From: Gnetum montanum
Taxonomy: Eukaryota > Streptophyta > Gnetopsida > Gnetales > Gnetaceae
Assembly: GCA_015680685.1 (NCBI GenBank)
Contig: MNCI01003419.1
Coordinates: forward strand, 262,020 to 287,322
DNA: 25,303 nt
Direction: 5' to 3'
Positions 1-7,941 of this stretch are shown piece by piece. Positions within the stretch are counted from its first letter, which is position 1; each line of letters opens with the position of its first letter. The notes beneath the pieces were generated by a model. That model saw only the letters and a list, made by a program, of their open reading frames with translations. It did no database searches and was not told the DNA's origin. The position numbers were made by a program, and so were the translations under genes.

Positions 1-543
1 AGATCACTAAAATCTTAACTAGAACAATTAGCAAATATAGGAGAGATTAGAACACAAAACTCAACGATGCCCTCTAGGCATAGTACTCAACATGGAAACT
101 CCCTATAAGCTACTCTCTCTATGAGCTAGTGTATGGAAAATTACCAACTCTTTTAATTAAATCCAAGCTCCATACACTTTTAATAGCCTATGACCTCGAC
201 CTTGACCTTAACCTAGCATAGAAGGAAAGATTGATTAACCTTAACATGTTAGATGAGAATCAATTGGTAGCCTTGTCCTTGAATGAAGTGCACAAGGCAT
301 TCAACAAATAACACCATGACCTTAGAATAAGAAAAGTCAAATTTAAACCTAGAAAAAAGGTCCTCTACTGGAACCCCACACATTTACCTCAATGAACTAA
401 GTTCTAAACATTGTGGGAAGGGCTTTATATCATTTATGAAATCTTTCCTTATGTGGCCATGTTGATCTATAAACCTAAAAGCCCAAAGAAGAAACAATTG
501 GTTAACATACAACAAGTTAAGCCTTTCCATGAGCTCAAGTAAG
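1..543 (+). pseudogene. Integrase C-terminal fragment, Athila-type (element A)
   Basis: Integrase inserts the cDNA copy of the element into host DNA. This fragment starts just after the catalytic glutamate region (EITKILTR...) and continues through the family hallmark YELVYGKLP to the C-terminal domain (LDENQLVALSLNEVHKAF, then TLWEGLYIIYE), ending at FHELK with a TAA at 541-543. It aligns without a clear frameshift to the integrase end of element B at 13,080-12,540 on the minus strand. In-frame stops include two in the DALWAY motif (a TAG for Trp after CTC and a TAG near Tyr), a TAG after DLNLA, and TAA/TGA in the stretch before TLWEG. The catalytic residues lie upstream of the window. It is a dead fragment. 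Confidence 0.88.
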
Positions 544-2710
544 CGAATGCCATCAACCGCTCATCAGATGGACAACCACACTCAATCTTTCAGGTCTCCT
601 CCTTTCAACTCAGTCATGGAGGAGATGGCCATCCATGCTGATCATATAAGTGGCTCCTCGATTTTTCTACTTTTTTTTTGTTTTTGTTTTACACTTTCTC
701 TGTTGTTATACCTTTTTTGTTTTACACTTTGTTATTTTTCCAAATTTTTATTTTAAAACATCGTAAGTATGTTTTATTTTCCTTGAATATTTCATAATTT
801 CTTTTATATTCTCCTTTATTGTGATGTGAATTTTCTTTGTTTTCTCATAAAATTGCTTTGTTACCAACAAGACACAATGATGCTATAGTTGTTTGCTAAT
901 AGTGATTTATACCTAATGTTCTTGGTTGCTAATGTCTAGTTTCTATTTTTGAATTTTGATGACTGATGACTAACATAAAATTTCTTTTTCATGGAATAGG
1001 TAGTGAGTCCACATCAACCACCCATCCATTAACTCTATGGTTTTCCTTGTTTTTGAAGTATGAGGTCCCTTTTTCATTCATAAAACCTTAATGAACTTAT
1101 GACCTTGGTAGTTTCCAAAATCAAGAAAGATCTAAAAGATTTGAAAAGGGTGTGACTTCAAGTGGATTTATTACTCTTTATACTTTTCTACTTACTTGAG
1201 TGCTTGAGTGTTTTTCATGGATATCTCACCATTCCATGTCAACCAATAACATGAATTTGAATAAGTATTTGCATGGTGTGGTTCCCATCCAAAAAACCAT
1301 AAAAACATAATATCCAAAAATTAAAAAAATGATGGGAATTGAAAGCAAACCCCTTAGACAAAATAAACGGGCTACACACACTGGTTATAAGACTAGAAAT
1401 ACATGTTACCCATGCCTAAAGGTCCTCTCTAACAAAGGCCCTTTCTCACTTCCTGCTTCTCTTTTCTTCTCAAATAAGGAACGGTGTTTGATCTATGAGA
1501 GCATTTTTATGTCTTGAGAAAGGGGATGGAATGATCTTACGATGATAATGTGAAGTCACTAAAAGTGGTTGGTTTTGGTATGGACTGAGGATGGATTTTA
1601 TTAGATCATCTAACCACATAATCCACAAGGGACTTCATGTGACCATGATTCAAAACTCCATTCCACTTTCTCTTTCATTTGTCAGTGCTTTTTGTTTCTT
1701 ACCTCACTGCCAATTTCCATGTCTTGTTCAATATCTTAGTTTGATGTATTATAATTCTTAGGTAAATTCCTTCAGATTTGGTCCTTAACTTTTCATAACC
1801 ATTAATCAACAGTGGGGCCTATGGACTCCTTGGGTTAACATTATGCAAGGGCAAAAAAGGGCATGACCTTGCTATGGAGAGGACCCACTTGCATAGCTCT
1901 TGGTTGGGCTAGTTAAGTCCCTTATCCTTAGGCATTTTTGTAATCAAACCATCTGCATTCCCCATCAATTGCATCCAATTGTGCACTCCTTAAGGAATAT
2001 CTCTAATGAAATTCAATTTTCCCATCAATTCCTCCATTTTTATGAATGATCAAATCCTATTCATTCATTTCATCATGTTCTTAGCTTTGTGGGCTTTCAA
2101 AAGACTTCAATTTCATGTAAAAGCTCCTAGTATTTCTTGACTTTTTAATACGTCAATGGTGGCCAACAGATGCACCAACACCACCCCATTTATGCTAGCT
2201 TTGCATCAACATGGGCAAGTCAATGTGGTCCCATCAACACATGGTAAAAATACTATAAATAGGACGCAACACTGAGCAATTTTTTCCATTTTGCTTCAAA
2301 TAAGATGGGAGTTTTTGTGATTTTTTAGAGCCCCAAACCTTCCAGAGCCCATATCTTTCACGCTGCTTTTCCAATTTCAAATATTTTTTTTGCCTCTAGC
2401 TACTAGAGGTACACTCTATGTCATGGAGGCCACAAACCTTAGGTTTTTAACAAAAAAAATTTCAAAATTTTTCTAACTTCCCAATGGGTTTAGTGAATAA
2501 AATAATATTAAATCATCAACCTATGAGAGTTAAACCCTTCCAACAAACTCTAATAACCTAAAATTAATTAAAGTAATATTAAAATAATATTAAAAGATCA
2601 ATCTACCATGACCATACCTTAGCCAAGTGTAACTGTTCCAAAAGAGATAAGGTACTTAATGTTATGAGTTACATACTATATGCTAATCCTTGATCATGTT
2701 GTGGTCATAG
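544..2710 (+). other. Integrase-to-env spacer of element A
   Basis: This 2.2 kb stretch has no believable gene. It starts with a T-rich run (660-770), as is common after pol in Athila-type elements, and contains blocks that match the spacer of B (10,516-12,540) when B is read on the minus strand. The matches include TCTCCTCC near 595, the AGTGAGTCCACATCA block near 1002 and the CATTTTGC block near 2290. A TATA box with an LTR-like upstream motif lies at 2227-2261. The last bases before the env-like ATG read GTGGTCATAG, ending in a possible splice-acceptor AG. Short open frames here (529-756, 1329-1517) are T-rich or antisense chance frames. Confidence 0.7.
2227..2261 (+). promoter_or_regulatory. 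Candidate internal promoter upstream of the env-like ORF (element A)
   Basis: A canonical plant TATA box, TATAAATA, lies at 2254-2261 and is preceded nine bases upstream by GGTCCCATCAACACATGG (2227-2244). The same arrangement occurs in the spacer of B (GGCCCCATTGACGCAGCC, 9 bases, TATATATA) and in the LTRs of B (GGCCCCGTTTACGCGGAGCC, 10 bases, TATAAATA). Differences from the B spacer motif are mainly transitions. TCCCATCAACACAT also occurs exactly in the U3 of B's right LTR (minus strand, complement of about 19,594-19,607). The env-like ATG lies 450 bp downstream. Promoter activity is inferred. Confidence 0.45.
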
Positions 2711-3515
2711 ATGGCACCAAGACCAAAGCATGGACTTGAGGCAAGACCGTCCTGACCTAGGGATAAGTGGCCTAGAACTGGAAGGGGCCAACAAGAACAA
2801 CCCCAAGAGTAGTTAGCCAAAACTCATGCCACTAGACTTCTTCGTGAGGACCTTAAAGTGGAATCTATTTGTCAGATTCCAATAAAAGCAAAAATAGAGC
2901 AGTCTCATAGAGATGAGGTGCCGAGTCCTATGCCTAGACTTGAAGTTACCTTGACCTATGCCTGCCTTTATCAAATCAATCCTAGGAATGTTCAACATCT
3001 AGTTCTCCAAGAACTAAACTTTGGGACGTTCTTGGAGTTTGCTCTAGAGGAAGTTAAACCTTAATTACAAACCTCTTCCATGTGGCTAATCATCACTTTC
3101 ACTGCGGAGTGATACATGAGAGAGACCTACCTCTTTTGGAACAACCAGTAGCTAGGTGCCATAGTTAGAATCAAGGACATTCATGTGTCCTACTTGGTGG
3201 AAGCAATCGCATAGGCTCTCAACTTGCCTGATACTGGAACCAACTTGGCAAAGATCTCAACTTAGGTAGACCCTGAGGTAAAGAAGAACTAGATCCAACG
3301 ATGTTATGTAGTGGACTACAAGGAGTATGGTGTGGTCACTATGGGGGAACACATGTATTTCAAATAGTAGCCCATCACCTTAATCCAATGGTGAGGCTAG
3401 TAAGATGGCTACCTTTTCTACCTATGTGTGTGCTACTCTAAGTGGAAAATTCCCTATCAATCTTCCATACCTAATCTATCTAGAGATAGAAAAGCAATTT
3501 AAAGAGAATGAACAT
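2711..3515 (+). pseudogene. Env-like / putative plant transposon-type ORF, element A copy (N-terminal part)
   Basis: The ATG at 2711 begins MAPRPKHG, matching MAPKPRHP of the B copy. Shared landmarks follow in order: PRDKWP, LREDLKVES, LEVTLTYACL, LQELNFG, then VRIKDIHVSYLVEAIA and ALNLPD, then VDPEVKK, a Tyr-Gly-Val-type CY/VDYKE segment, LNPMVR and LEIEKQF. The VRxxxI...ALxLPD module resembles the N-terminal half of the domain called 'putative plant transposon protein', found in extra ORFs of plant gypsy elements (family assignment from memory, not a search). This copy keeps about 200 nt between LNFG and NLPD that B has lost. There are more than ten stops, at least one frameshift near 3,390, and similarity to B ends near 3515. 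Confidence 0.75.
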
Positions 3516-5639
3516 GTGTGACAACCAAAAACATTAGTAGCTAGAACATCGAGAGGTTAACAGGTATACATCCTAACCTTAAACTCGTGCAAGGGCCTTG
3601 CTAGAACTGGAGACAGGGTGCCCTAAATGGTCTTGTCAATCCAATAAAGACTTACAAGGTGCTACATCAAGTGAGTGCTAAAGGGGTTACACAGTGTTAC
3701 CGATGGGCATCATGGTCGGCTAGGCCAGTGTGTAGTAGGGTGTCCCAGCTAGAGAATGGTGGTGTAAACATGCAAATGCATGCGAAATAGTAAGAAAACA
3801 TGAGTGCTATGCTAAATGTCAAAGCAAAAGTGCTTAAAAACGTAACAAAAATTGAGAGTAGAAGTGCACCACCCCAAACCAAGGGAGCGTAGCAATTACG
3901 AAAAAGAGGTGAGAGTGGTACATGATGTACAAGTAGGTGCAGTAGCAATGTAGCAACATTTTCACAATTTTTGGGGTATCTAGACTATGAAACTCATAGC
4001 TGCCGTGGAGTTTAAGCCTACCGGGTTGGCTACCATGGTGTTTCATGGGCCAAAGTGGTAAACTATGCACTAGACAGCGTGGACTAGTGACCTCGGGTGT
4101 CTTGGGGTATACCAAGAAGCCAAACATGCTCAGGTACAAGGAGAGTTGTGGTGCCAATCATGCTAGAAGATCACCAAATTTACCCACTGCTAGATGAAGA
4201 TGCCGACCAAATGCAAAATTCTCCTACCAAAATGGCAATGTGCCAACCCTCAAAATGTGAGGCGCAAGGGTATTTATAAGGCTAGGGTTAGCATGAAATG
4301 CAGATCGAGTGCGCTATGCTAGACCCTACTACACTCCCACGGGAGTAGCAAGTGCTACACTCTAGTGCACTACAATAGACCCCCAGAGACTACTGAACTG
4401 CGACTATGTTGCCAAGATTGCATATACTAGAGTTTGAATGACCGTAATGTACTTGCAAATAGTGTAACTTGAAGGCTATACTCTGGGACTACGTCTTTCC
4501 CTTTTTTGAATGGGGTTAAGCGTAGGTATAACTCAGGGGCAAATGTGGGTTGGGGGGGCAAAAGAGATGCAAATTGTTGATCTTGCTTTCCAAAGGAATG
4601 TTGGAGCTGAGGTAAAGGTTGATGCTAAGCACTAAAGGATTTTGGAGGCTGTTAGAGGCTTCTTTGTAGTGCTATGCTGGATATGCTCTAGAGCGTAGCC
4701 CAACACTTGGACAAAGTTTGCAACATTTGATGTCCAACACTGGCTATGCTTGTTATTCTCTAGAGCATAGCAAGGATACTTAGAAAAATTTGACTCAGAT
4801 TTGGTCTTCTTCCATGATACATTGGCTATGCTTTGGAGTGTAGCAAGAGGGGTGACCTCAAGTTAGAAAATCTCTCAAACTACTCCTCCACTTTGAGCCA
4901 GCTTAATAGCTTCTAGCTTGACACTTGGACAAACTGGCCACTGAAAGTTTGTGCTATGTTGGCTACGCTCTAGAGCATAGTAGGAAGAATGAGAGTTTAG
5001 TACAATACTTAGAAAAATTTTTATGCACCTACTATCGACACTTAGAGAATTTTGCAAAACACGATCTATGATACATGCTACACTCGAGAGCATAGCACCA
5101 ACACTTAGAAGAATTTGCCAAGTTTTGACACTTGGACAAATTTGTAGTTGCAATGCTAAAGCCTAAAATTGGTGATTTTTGATTGGCCCTTATTTGTTAA
5201 CATCTAAATGAGTGTCCTGAGAGACATCAACAAGGAATATGAAACACCATAGCAGGCATGAAACCAACATTTCTTGTTGGTATCTGATCAAATGATGCTT
5301 CACCATGCTTAAGAATGCTAAGGGAATAAAGTATGATAGGGAGAAAGTTAAGGAGATAGACTAAGGGAGAGCATGTGGGAGGGATACCAATTGTGTATGT
5401 AACACCATGATGGTTGGTTGTCAAATCCTAATCCCTTGTCAGAGTGCTTGTGAGGGAGTCAGCATTCATGGAATGGGGATGGCTTGCCCTTGAAATTTTG
5501 ACCTCTCGTTAGAGTGCTTATGAAAAGGTCAATGCAAATTCAGGGTTGGACTAGTTGCAAAAATGCAGCTTTGCTAATTTCTGCTTGGGGACTTGTTTTG
5601 TCCCATTCTTCCTTCTTTCATTGTTGTTTTTGTTTTTGG

Positions 5640-5675
<36 letters not shown>

Positions 5676-5700
5676 TTTTTTTGTTTTTTTTTTTTTTTTT
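3516..5700. other. Region L: unassigned, probably old repeat DNA
   Basis: No open frame here looks like a gene. The longest ones (3697-4157 and 4875-5153 on the minus strand) are low-complexity or read through repeats. A TATTTATA at about 4272-4279, reading TATAAATA on the minus strand and followed by CTAGGGTT on the plus strand, looks like an LTR promoter core, but no LTR ends could be defined. Half-sites of the form GAGCRTAGC are frequent, and similar half-sites occur in region R (24,040-24,760). It could be a decayed LTR or 3' UTR of element C or another element; this is inference only. Confidence 0.4.
4680..5145. repeat. Degenerate repeats built on a near-palindromic 20-mer
   Basis: Five copies of a motif with consensus GCTATGCTCTAGAGCATAGC, itself a perfect palindrome, lie at 4680-4699, 4752-4771, 4825-4844, 4962-4981 and 5077-5096. 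The first three are spaced 72 and 73 bp apart; later spacings are 137 and 115 bp. Between them sit about seven copies of a second motif like ACACTTGGACAAATTTG (near 4703, 4777, 4921, 5010, 5039, 5100 and 5128). This looks like a decayed tandem or satellite-like array. Confidence 0.65.
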
Positions 5701-5702
5701 TT
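5640..5702. repeat. Poly(T) tract (poly(A) on the minus strand)
   Basis: About 63 bp of almost pure T, interrupted only by AAA near 5667 and a G near 5682, preceded by a T/G-rich ramp from 5605. It could be the retroposed poly(A) tail of a minus-strand LINE, SINE or processed transcript lying at 5703 and above. It could also be the T-rich tract that commonly follows pol in Athila-type elements, since CTTGGGGACTTG lies just before it. The sequence does not decide. Confidence 0.8.
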
Positions 5703-6717
5703 GCAAAATGCTAGCTGTAGGATGCTTATCATCAAGTGGACTATGTGCCACTCAATAGGCTTTACTTAGAGGCAACCACGTCATGTCTATAGGATAGGTG
5801 TTTCCTTCCCAAAATGTATTGCATTACATCCACTTGGGCTTTGACCAGCCCATAGAGGCTCTCCATGGGACAAATTGCATTATGTCCATCATGGGTTCTA
5901 TAGTTGACCAAAAGAAGGATGTCATACACATCAGAGAAGCTTGTAAGGAAGGTAGGAAAAATGTAAGGTAGAGAAGGTAAATGTGAGTGGGTTGGCAAGG
6001 GTAATAAGTGTGCGCACTCTCGATCGACTTGGCAAACTTGACCAAGCATGACAAAGCTATGTGGTGCCTTGCTGCTACAATGAAACATGACTTTGAACAA
6101 CCGCCTCTGGGGCTTCGTCCTGTAAACATAACGTAGAGGAAATAAGAAAACAACCACACAACATAAGAGATAAGAGCAAACTACTGGTTGTGAGGGCACT
6201 GTAAGTGCCATGAGTGCTGGACTAGTTACAAGAGCTGGCAATGCCAAAGCAGGAAGGCCAGTGCGGATGCTAAAGCCAAAAAGCTACAAAAGCTTTAGTG
6301 ACCATACCAAAAGCAAGCACCCCAAGGAGGCCAGCAAGGTGGTCGATGGTGATGGTGATGCAGGTGCTCGAGACTCCACACCAAGGATAGGAGCTTAAAA
6401 ATCTAGTAGGATGGCAATGAGCCAAGTTGCTGGATGCACTTCCAAGCCTAGGCAATGGTGATGGCTGGAGGATGATAATGCTTTGGCTAGGCCCCAATGC
6501 TACTAGGACTCTAACGAGTGGTGCTGACAAAGAGAGCCCCAATCACTGATGAAACACCTAAGGCCGACGATGTTGTTAGCACAGCCTGGGGGTGGTACTA
6601 CTAACGATGGTGGAAATAGCTCTAGAAAGCTAGCAAAATGCTTGAGGGAATTTTTAGAGAATCAAGAAAATGTTGAGGGCAGTAATGTTGTAAATTTTTC
6701 AGAGACATTTTCTTAAT
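5703..6717. other. Left flank of element B: no recognised gene
   Basis: The longest open frames are on the minus strand (5762-6247, 161 codons; an overlapping 111-codon frame at 5824-6159). On the plus strand 6210-6398 has a Lys/Asp-rich product starting MSAGLVTRAG. None resembles a family I know. If B inserted into element C, this stretch would be the continuation of C's 3' untranslated region, which would fit the absence of genes. Its function is unknown. Confidence 0.4.
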
Positions 6718-6722
6718 AATCT
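6718..6722. repeat. Left target-site duplication of element B
   Basis: AATCT directly abuts the left LTR end TGATGA. The corresponding five bases after the right LTR are AATGT at 19,655-19,659, a 4/5 match. Five-base duplications are normal for Ty3/gypsy insertion. Confidence 0.65.
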
Positions 6723-7583
6723 TGATGAGCTGCTAGGTACCCCTACGCCCAACCATGCGAATCACGGGCATTCACATGCGACTCAGTCGAATTCTGTAGA
6801 CGGTAAGCACTTTGCATACACTAGACCCTAACCAGCAAAACCTTAGGTTAGAACGGTTGTTGTCTTCCCAACCTCACATGTGATGTTCTGATTGTGATGC
6901 TTAAGTGAGATTGAGTTCTAGCAGCTAATTCTTGAAATGGAAAGTAAGGAATGAAATATTATGTAATGTATAATTATTCTAATCTATATCTTAACTCTTC
7001 CTAGCATAAGTATCTGATCCCATCTTCCGTGCACATCTTGAGCATCCCCTAACCACTACTGGGTTACCAGACGTTAAGTGTCGTTCAGTTACCAAATGTT
7101 GGGTTTACATTTGAGATGGTCGTACTTATGGTTTCTATGAGCTATAAAAGAGCGATGGCAATTAAAGTAATAACAACGGAAAATTAAGGAATTATTAAAT
7201 CATAGAAATATTAAACTATTAAATGCATCAAATAACTAAGTCCAATTGCTGCAAGAAATGCTTGAAAAGTTCTTCTTTATTTTTATTCACGCCAATGGGC
7301 TCAAGTACATCAGCACTCGAATAAAGAGCCAAACACCTTTCTTACACCTACTGCGAGCACTTGAAAAATATTCTAACTCTCGTAGAAACAAACTGCAAGA
7401 GCTTTGCTACAACTGCCAAAAAAGATCCCTAAGTGTGACGCAAGCCCATTTATTTATAAGTTAAAATAGGCTCCACATAAATGGGGCTACGTCGACGCAT
7501 GGACGGATGCGTCGATGCGACCGCGTATACAGGGCCCTGTATACGTGGCCTAGTCGACGCATCGACTGTTTAGCACTTCATCA
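6723..7583 (-). repeat. 3' LTR of element B
   Basis: 861 bp, ending in TGATGAG on the left and TTCATCA on the right. It aligns along its whole length with 18,778-19,654. Long matching blocks include 6,841-6,880, 7,140-7,230 and 7,290-7,345. On the minus strand it starts TGATGAAGTG next to the PPT. It carries a TATA box (complement of TATTTATA, 7451-7458) and a 22-bp perfect palindrome at 7524-7545 missing from the other LTR. It lacks a 34-bp insertion present in the 5' LTR. Confidence 0.95.
7524..7545. repeat. 22-bp perfect palindrome in U3 of the 3' LTR
   Basis: The half-site is CGTATACAGGG, followed immediately by its reverse complement, so the sequence equals its own reverse complement over 22 bp. 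It is flanked by GTCGACGCAT-type boxes in both orientations. The 5' LTR keeps only the outer GCGTATACA and then jumps to ACTGTTT, so the palindrome core and about 35 bp beyond it are absent there. Confidence 0.9.
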
Positions 7584-7595
7584 TACCCCCACGAT
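7584..7595 (-). other. Polypurine tract of element B
   Basis: On the minus strand the bases just before the 3' LTR read CAATCGTGGGGGTA and then the LTR start TGATGAAG. A short G-rich purine run directly next to the LTR is the expected plus-strand priming site. It is shorter than many PPTs, but its position is exact. Confidence 0.7.
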
Positions 7596-7941
7596 TGAGT
7601 AAAAAATCGTTCTCGAGTTCCTCTACAATTTGGAAGGTATGAACTTCTTATTATAACACACATGACTTGACACACATGAAACAACACCAAGTTTACTAAT
7701 GCACCAAGTGCCCAAGTGTACAAAGAGGAAAAATTACAAAATTGGTAGGGTTCAGAGAAAAAATTGAACACTCCGATGATCTTGGATTCTCTACTATGTT
7801 GAAAGGTGCAAAAATTGCTGGAGAAGATCATACCATCCCTAGTGGCAGTGGTTCCAATGGACCTTCACCAGTCCCTGGCGCATATGGTGGTGGTGGTGCG
7901 AATGATGGTTTTCCCATAGTGACTACAACTTCTGAAGGTAG

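Larger units (their letters stand above)
1..3515 (+). mobile_element. Element A: 3' portion of an Athila-type Ty3/gypsy retrotransposon (degenerate)
   Basis: Three consecutive blocks on the plus strand match, in order, the 3' half of element B on the minus strand: integrase C-terminus, a non-coding spacer of about 2.2 kb, and the env-like ORF. Spacer homology is visible in several places; for example, both copies carry AGTGAGTCCACATCA followed further on by GTGTGACTTCAAG. The 5' part lies outside the window. Similarity to B ends near 3515, inside the env-like ORF, and no PPT or 3' LTR follows, so the copy is truncated at its 3' end. Many stops and several frameshifts show that it is older or more damaged than B. 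Confidence 0.85.

Noticed and set aside
3697-4157. Two overlapping minus-strand ORFs with hydrophobic segments
   Set aside because: They overlap in different frames, show no family features and lie in repeat-like DNA; probably chance.
4268-4280. TATTTATA / TATAAATA as an LTR promoter in region L
   Set aside because: Kept only as a remark: no LTR ends, partner LTR or downstream gene could be tied to it.
5514-5714. 66-codon plus-strand ORF with a Phe-rich hydrophobic tail
   Set aside because: It is the translation of the poly(T) tract; nothing upstream looks like a gene.
7550-7831. 93-codon minus-strand ORF overlapping the PPT and 3' LTR, with a hydrophobic stretch (LGALVNLVLFHVC) that might be an env membrane anchor
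   Set aside because: It is in a different frame from the env-like ORF, crosses the PPT into the LTR, and element A offers no copy to test it. Worth revisiting only with a family consensus.
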